In this document: piece by piece, positions 59,537 to 64,000 of the stretch | How positions within the stretch are numbered: the stretch's first letter is position 1 | Layout of the letters: every line of letters begins with the position of its first letter | DNA from: Hyalangium gracile | Lineage (GTDB): Bacteria; Myxococcota; Myxococcia; Myxococcales; Myxococcaceae | Direction of reading: 5' to 3' | Assembly (NCBI RefSeq): GCF_020103725.1 | Contig: NZ_JAHXBG010000011.1 | Location: 124,001 to 188,000 of the forward strand | Length of the DNA stretch: 64,000 nt | Made by a program: the position numbers and the translations under genes | The notes under the pieces: model-generated | What the model was told of the DNA's origin: nothing | What the model saw: the letters and a program-made list of their open reading frames with translations, nothing else | Databases searched by the model: none

Positions 59537-60670
59537 GTGAAGGTCGCCCTCGTCCATGACTGGCTCGTCACCCTGCGCGGCGGTGAGCGCGTCCTCGAAG
59601 CCCTCTGCGAGCTGTTCCCCCAGGCTGACGTCTACACCCTCCTCCACCAGCCCGGGACGATGCCGCCCGCCATCGAGAACCGGCGCATCTACACCTCGTT
59701 CCTCCAGCGCATCCCCGGCATCCATACCCGCTACCGGCACTTCCTCCCGCTCTTCCCGCGCGCCATCGAGTCCTTCCACCTGCGGGACTACGAGCTCGTC
59801 CTCTCCTCCAGCCACTGCGTCGCCAAGGGCATCCGCAAGCCGCTGGGGGCAAAGCACCTCGGGTACATCCATGCGCCCATGCGGTACATGTGGGATCTCT
59901 TCGATGACTACTTCGGGCCGGGCCGCGCCTCACTGCCCGTGAGGACGGCCGCGCTGGCCGTGAGGCCCTGGCTCCAGCACTGGGATCGGAAGACGGCCGC
60001 CGGCGTCGATCGCTTCCTCGCCAACAGCCGCAACATCGCCACGAAGATCCACCGCTTCTGGGAGCGCGAGGCGGGCGTCGTCCACCCGCCCGTGGATCTC
60101 GAGCGCTTCTGCGCCGACTCCCTCGAGGGCACGGGCCGGGGAGGGTACTTCCTCTGGCTCGGCGCCTTCGCTCCGTACAAGCGGCTCGACATCGCCCTGG
60201 AGGCCTTCCGCACCCTGGACGCGCCGCTGTGGGTCGTCGGCTCCGGCCAGGAGGCCTCGAAGCTCACCTCCAGCCCGCTGCCGCCGCACATCCGCTTCCT
60301 GGGCAACGTGCCGGACGCGGAGGTGCCCGCCCTCTACCGCAACGCCCGCGCGCTCCTCTTCACCGGCGAGGAGGACTTTGGCCTCACCCCGCTGGAGTCC
60401 CAGGCCACCGGCCGCCCCGTCATCGCCTACGCCAAGGGCGGCGTGCTGGAGACGGTCACCCCGCGCACCGGCCTCTTCTTCTCCGAGCAGACCCCCGCCG
60501 CGCTCGCTGCCGCGGTGCGCCAGTTCGACGCCTGGGAGGCCGACTTCCGTCCCGAGGAGGCTCGCGCCCAGGCCCGCGGCTTCTCCAAGGCTGCCTTCCA
60601 GCGCGGCATCATGGCGGAGGTGGAGGCGCTCCTCCGCTCGCCTGCCTCGCCTCGCGCCGCTCAGCCCTGA
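59537..60670 (+). CDS. GT4-family glycosyltransferase
   Basis: This is a 377-residue GT-B enzyme beginning M-K-V-A-L-V-H-D-W-L-V. It has R-G-G-E-R-V-L-E-A-L-C-E-L-F, common in exopolysaccharide GT4 enzymes, then KHLGYIHAPMRYMWD, GVDRFLANSRNIATKI and V-V-H-P-P-V-D. The C-terminal domain has YFLWLGAFAPYKRLDIALEAF and E-E-D-F-G-L-T-P-L-E, the EX7E motif. It probably adds a sugar to the lipid-linked repeat unit. The start is GTG 59537. It lies 216 bases before the initiating transferase gene on the same strand. Confidence 0.93.
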   Translation: MKVALVHDWLVTLRGGERVLEALCELFPQADVYTLLHQPGTMPPAIENRRIYTSFLQRIPGIHTRYRHFLPLFPRAIESFHLRDYELVLSSSHCVAKGIRKPLGAKHLGYIHAPMRYMWDLFDDYFGPGRASLPVRTAALAVRPWLQHWDRKTAAGVDRFLANSRNIATKIHRFWEREAGVVHPPVDLERFCADSLEGTGRGGYFLWLGAFAPYKRLDIALEAFRTLDAPLWVVGSGQEASKLTSSPLPPHIRFLGNVPDAEVPALYRNARALLFTGEEDFGLTPLESQATGRPVIAYAKGGVLETVTPRTGLFFSEQTPAALAAAVRQFDAWEADFRPEEARAQARGFSKAAFQRGIMAEVEALLRSPASPRAAQP

Positions 60671-60886
60671 CAGCCCTGCCAGAGGGCCTCTGCTTTTCCG
60701 AACCGGCGAGTCCTCCCGAACCCCCCACCGCACTGGAGGGCATGTGGGCAAGCCCTTGGTTTCACGGGCCTTTCCGTGTTAGGAGGCCCCCGCGCCCCGG
60801 GGTGTCTGGCGGAGGACATCTCTTCCAGGCAAGGTGCGAGACTTGCAGCGACGGGGCCCCGTTCGGCAGGCCACAGGAGTCCAGGC

Positions 60887-62281
60887 GTGTTCAGTCGTCT
60901 CCAGCGCTTCTACACGTCCATCAAGGTCGCCACCGACATCGTCATGCTCACGGTGGCGTTCTGTCTCGCGTACGCCACGCGCTTCATCGGCCTGATCCCC
61001 GTCACCGATGGCATCCCGCCGCTGGATGAGACGCTCGCCTCGCTGCTGATGGCGCTCGTCATCTTCCCGCTCACCTTCCACCAGTCCAACCTCTACACCA
61101 CCAACCGCTCGCGCACCCACATCGGAGAGCTGTTCGCGGTCTTCAAGGCCTCCATCACCGCGACGCTCATCCTCGTGGCGCTCACGTACTTCACTCGCGA
61201 GCGCTACTCGCGTCTCACCCTGGCGCTCTTCCTGGGCTATGCGCTGGTGCTCGTGTCGGTGACGCGCCTGGTGCTCCGCCTGGCGCTCTCCGAGGTCCGC
61301 CGCCGTGGCTACAACCTGAAGACCATCCTCGTCATCGGCGAGGGCGATCTCGGCCGGCGCGTCGTCGAGACGGTGCGCGATCACCGCGAGCTGGGCTTCC
61401 GCGTGGTGGGCGTGCTCGCGCAGGACCTGGAGAAGGCCCGCCGCAAGGTGCGTGGCGCTCCGGTGATCGGCCGGGTGGAGGACGTGGAGCGGGTGCTCGA
61501 CGAGCAGCCCGTGGACCAGGTCATCATCGCGCTGCCGCTCGAGCAGCAGGCCGTGGTGAAGCAGCTCATGGAACTGCTCGCCCTGCGCACCGTGGACGTG
61601 AAGGTCGTCCCGGACCTCTACCAGTACATCACCCTCTACGGCGGGCTGGAGGAGTTCGGCGGCCTGCCCATCATCAGCCTCCAGGGCGATCCCATGGATG
61701 GCTGGAGCCGCATCGGCAAGCGCGCCTTCGACATCCTCTTCTCGCTGGTGGCCATCGTGTTGACGGCGCCCATGATGGTGGTGACGGCGCTGATGGTGAA
61801 GCTCACCAGCCGAGGCCCCATCCTCTACAAGCAGGAGCGCATGGGGATGGACGGCCGCACCTTCCACATCCTCAAGTTCCGCACCATGCGCATCGACGCC
61901 GAGGTGACGGGCGCGAAGATGGCCAGCGCGGATGATCCGCGGCGCACGCCCATCGGCACCTTCCTGCGCAAGTACTCCGTGGACGAGCTGCCCCAGTTCT
62001 TCAACGTGCTGGTGGGCGACATGAGCCTGGTGGGCCCGCGCCCCGAGCGCCCCGTCTTCATCGAGGAGTTCAAGCGGCAGATCCCTCGCTACCACCTGCG
62101 CCACAAGGTGAAGGCCGGCATCACCGGCTGGGCGCAGATCAACGGCCTGCGCGGACAGACGTCCATCCAGAAGCGCATCGAGTACGATCTCTATTACATC
62201 GAGAACTGGTCGCTCTTGATGGACCTGAAGATCCTGGTGCGCACCGCGCTCGGCGGCTTCCTCTCGAAGAACGCGTACTGA
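60887..62281 (+). CDS. undecaprenyl-phosphate sugar-1-phosphate transferase (WcaJ/EpsZ type)
   Basis: This is a 464-residue membrane enzyme. Four or five N-terminal transmembrane helices (about 12-135) precede a Rossmann-like CoA_binding_3 domain (LKTILVIGEGDLGRRVVE) and another helix near 275-300. The C-terminal bacterial sugar transferase domain has KRAFDILFSLVAIVLTAP, ILKFRTMR, YSVDELPQFFNVL, S-L-V-G-P-R-P-E-R-P and KAGITGWAQINGLRG. It starts repeat-unit synthesis by moving a sugar-1-phosphate (glucose or galactose type) to undecaprenyl phosphate. GTG 60887 follows ACAGGAG. It is the anchor of the exopolysaccharide locus and is clearly related to the myxobacterial EPS or spore-coat initiating transferases. 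Confidence 0.95.
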   Translation: MFSRLQRFYTSIKVATDIVMLTVAFCLAYATRFIGLIPVTDGIPPLDETLASLLMALVIFPLTFHQSNLYTTNRSRTHIGELFAVFKASITATLILVALTYFTRERYSRLTLALFLGYALVLVSVTRLVLRLALSEVRRRGYNLKTILVIGEGDLGRRVVETVRDHRELGFRVVGVLAQDLEKARRKVRGAPVIGRVEDVERVLDEQPVDQVIIALPLEQQAVVKQLMELLALRTVDVKVVPDLYQYITLYGGLEEFGGLPIISLQGDPMDGWSRIGKRAFDILFSLVAIVLTAPMMVVTALMVKLTSRGPILYKQERMGMDGRTFHILKFRTMRIDAEVTGAKMASADDPRRTPIGTFLRKYSVDELPQFFNVLVGDMSLVGPRPERPVFIEEFKRQIPRYHLRHKVKAGITGWAQINGLRGQTSIQKRIEYDLYYIENWSLLMDLKILVRTALGGFLSKNAY

Positions 62282-62433
62282 GCGGCCCTGTCATGCCTAC
62301 ACGCGGTTACCTGCTCGGGGACGGACGGCGTGTGAAGTCCAGCCTCTCCGCAGGTTTCAGCTCGGGCTGAAGCGCTCAGGGCCCGAAGGAGTGCCGCGCA
62401 TCGTCATGGAAGCCGTCTAGAATCGCGCTCCTC

Positions 62434-64000
62434 ATGGCGGAAAAGCTCGGTGCGATCCTGGTCCGGAAGGGCCTCATCAATGCCGGTCAGCTCGACGAGG
62501 CCCTCAAGGCCCAGATGATCTATGGCGGTCGACTGGGGACCAACCTCGTCGAGATGGACTACCTGGACATCGAGACGCTGGGCAACGTGCTCTCGGAGCA
62601 GTGCCGCAGCCCCCAGGCCACGATCGCGGAGTTCGAGGCCGTCACGGTGGCCACGCTCAGCGTCATCCCCGCGGCGCTGGCCGAGAAGCACTTCGTGTTC
62701 CCGCTCGCGGTGGACGGCCGCAAGCTGAAGCTGGCGATGGCCAGCCCCTCGGACATGGCGGCGGTGGATGAGATCTCGTTCACCACGGGCCTGCGCGTCA
62801 TCCCCTGCGTCGTCCCGGAGCTGCGGCTGTACCTGTACCTGGAGAAGCGCTACGGCATCGTCCGGCCCGAGCGGTACATCAAGCTGGATGGGGACGCTAC
62901 CCGGACTGGAGCTGGAGCCCGGCTCCCAGGAGGAACTCCCGTCACGGCGTCCGCGGGGGCGGCGGCGCCTCCTCGTCCCGCGCCTCCTCCGGCGGCGGCC
63001 AAGCCCGGAGGCATGTTCGGCGGGCTCGAGCCCGGTCAGTTCCTGAGTGACGAGTCGGGGGGCAACGAGCTCGCCCTGGAGATGCCCTCGCTGGATCAGG
63101 TCCAGGTTCCCACTCCGACGGAGGCCGAGGCCTCCGAGCGGGACTCGCTGGGAGGGCTCGCGCCGGGGCAGTTCCTGAGCGGGGACGATGACGATGGGAG
63201 CATCGACGCGGGGAACATCTCCCTGGGCAGCTTCAAGCCCTCCGCGGCTCCTCCCGCGCCTCCGGCTCCCGCGGCTCCTCCGGTGGCGCCAGGGCGGCCA
63301 GGAGCTCCCGCGGCGCCTCAGGGGGCCGCGGCTCCGCCCGCAGCGGGGGCTGCCCGTCCCGCCGGGGCTCCGTTGCCTCCCGCTGCCTGGAACTCCATGG
63401 CGGGCTCGGGTGCTCCGCAGGGGGCTCCGGGTGCTCCGGCCCTGGATCCTCGGATGCAGGCGCCTCAGGGGCCGGCCACGCGGCCCGGGATTCCGCAGCA
63501 GCCGGGCACTCCGATCGGCACGCCCGTGATTCCGGCCGCGGCGCCTCCCGGGGGGGCACCCTGCGGCAGCGGCTCATCCTCCGGCGGCGGCTCATCCCGC
63601 CGGGCCTCCGCAGCCAGGCGCGCCGATGGCGGGTCCGGGCGCCGTTGCCCATGCGGCCCAGCAGGCCCAGCAGGGGCGTCCAGGGCCCGCGACGATGGCG
63701 GGAGTTCCGCCCGCGGCGCAGCCTGGGGCTCCCGGGGCTCCGCCTCAGCGTCCTCCCGCGCCGGCTATGCCTCAGCAGCCTCCCGCGGCGGCCATGCCTC
63801 AGCAGCCTCCCGCGGCGGCTCTCAGGCCGCCGACCCTTGCACCTACTCCGGGGCAGCCGTTGCCGGCAGGGGCCGTTCCGCCCGCGGCTCGGCCTTCCGT
63901 TCCGGGCCCTGCCACCCAGGTCCCGCTGCCCGCCCGTCCGACCCTGGCGGGAGTGCCGCCCGGTGCTCCACCGACACAGCATGGGGTGCCGCACGCGCAG
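62434..64000 (+). CDS. GspE-N-domain protein with disordered Ala/Pro tail, frameshifted and cut by window end
   Basis: This starts at ATG 62434 (MAEKLGAILVRKGLINAGQL). Residues 1-150 are the T2SSE_N/GspE-N domain, a c-di-GMP-binding fold in some type II/IV ATPases, found here without an ATPase domain in view. After a linker, G-G-L-x-P-G-Q-F-L-S occurs twice (196-205 and 240-249), a likely interaction motif. An Ala/Pro/Gly/Gln-rich tail follows. At the G7 run (63550-63556, codon 373) composition switches from Ala/Pro-rich to Ser/Arg/Cys/Gly-rich in this frame. If one G is removed, the tail continues in the same Ala/Pro/Gln style to the window end. So the gene probably reads through with six G, and the raw sequence is an indel, a phase-variable state or a real disruption. 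Stop is outside the window. Confidence 0.8.
   Translation, partial: MAEKLGAILVRKGLINAGQLDEALKAQMIYGGRLGTNLVEMDYLDIETLGNVLSEQCRSPQATIAEFEAVTVATLSVIPAALAEKHFVFPLAVDGRKLKLAMASPSDMAAVDEISFTTGLRVIPCVVPELRLYLYLEKRYGIVRPERYIKLDGDATRTGAGARLPGGTPVTASAGAAAPPRPAPPPAAAKPGGMFGGLEPGQFLSDESGGNELALEMPSLDQVQVPTPTEAEASERDSLGGLAPGQFLSGDDDDGSIDAGNISLGSFKPSAAPPAPPAPAAPPVAPGRPGAPAAPQGAAAPPAAGAARPAGAPLPPAAWNSMAGSGAPQGAPGAPALDPRMQAPQGPATRPGIPQQPGTPIGTPVIPAAAPPGGAPCGSGSSSGGGSSRRASAARRADGGSGRRCPCGPAGPAGASRARDDGGSSARGAAWGSRGSASASSRAGYASAASRGGHASAASRGGSQAADPCTYSGAAVAGRGRSARGSAFRSGPCHPGPAARPSDPGGSAARCSTDTAWGAARA
63550..63556 (+). other. G7 tract with apparent +1 frameshift
   Basis: Seven G in a row. With six G, the frame starting at ATG 62434 continues with H-P-A-A-A-A-H-P-P-A-A-A and further Ala/Pro/Gln-rich sequence to base 64000. 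With seven it turns into Ser/Arg/Gly/Cys-rich sequence. Either a sequencing indel or a slippable tract. Confidence 0.7.

Noticed and set aside
60671-60886. Possible promoter or small gene before the initiating transferase
   Set aside because: No convincing promoter hexamers and no frame with product; the start at GTG 60887 is well supported.
62282-62433. 25-codon frame from ATG 62293
   Set aside because: No ribosome site, no homologue-like features, and lies in a normal promoter gap.

Overview
The window looks like chromosomal DNA of a myxobacterium, most likely suborder Cystobacterineae (Myxococcus, Cystobacter, Archangium, Hyalangium or Stigmatella relatives). The reasons are very high GC with almost exclusively G/C third codon positions, a MYXO-CTERM sorting tail, Hanks-type Ser/Thr kinases carrying PEGA-like domains, many large lipoproteins with Ig/PKD-type repeats, a CHAT/ECF-sigma operon and an exopolysaccharide locus. 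I see no rRNA, tRNA, insertion sequence, CRISPR array or prophage. Gene density is high and most genes are intact. Only the two window-edge genes are cut, and the last one also carries an apparent frameshift.

Layout. 1-10 kb: the N-terminus of a PAS protein, a large secreted zinc metallopeptidase with Fn3-like repeats, a GT39-like membrane glycosyltransferase, a VAO/PCMH-type flavin oxidase and a choice-of-anchor-A lipoprotein. 10-16 kb: an alkyltransferase-like DNA-damage protein, a LOG-like protein, DeoD, and a two-gene operon (MYXO-CTERM beta-helix protein plus RlaP-type nucleotidyltransferase). 15.7-31 kb, accessory and surface-oriented: a 14-repeat RCC1 lipoprotein, two paralogous PKD/cytochrome-c lipoproteins, a secreted creatininase-like protein, a PRPP synthetase, a pseudokinase, a fused EutB-EutC ethanolamine ammonia-lyase, a membrane-anchored YqgE protein and a small Cys-rich lipoprotein. 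31-34 kb: an SDR-like protein, an acyltransferase, a coiled-coil protein and phosphatidylserine synthase. 34-42 kb: a large ASH/VWA lipoprotein and two tandem transmembrane Ser/Thr kinases. 42-51 kb: a compact co-directional run of MerR regulator, sigma-region-4-like protein, purH, zinc-ribbon/TPR protein, purD, lptF and lptG. 51-55.6 kb: an ECF sigma factor operon whose anti-sigma partner is fused to TPR and CHAT-protease modules. 55.8-64 kb: polysaccharide genes (O-antigen ligase/polymerase-like protein, two GT4 enzymes, a Met-rich secreted protein, an initiating sugar-phosphate transferase) and a GspE-N-domain protein cut by the window end.

How genes work together. Several pairs overlap by four bases (ATGA or GTGA), which suggests translational coupling: beta-helix protein with nucleotidyltransferase, acyltransferase with SDR, sigma factor with CHAT/anti-sigma, purD with lptF, and lptF with lptG. 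Perfect or near-perfect hairpins separate convergent genes at 18.3 kb and 51.4 kb.

The strongest candidate for an undescribed system is the sigma / zinc-anti-sigma-TM-TPR-CHAT / small secreted protein operon at 51.5-55.6 kb. It joins a caspase-like protease and an anti-sigma factor in one membrane polypeptide. Next come the fused EutBC enzyme without any eut neighbours and the duplicated Ig-repeat/haem lipoproteins.
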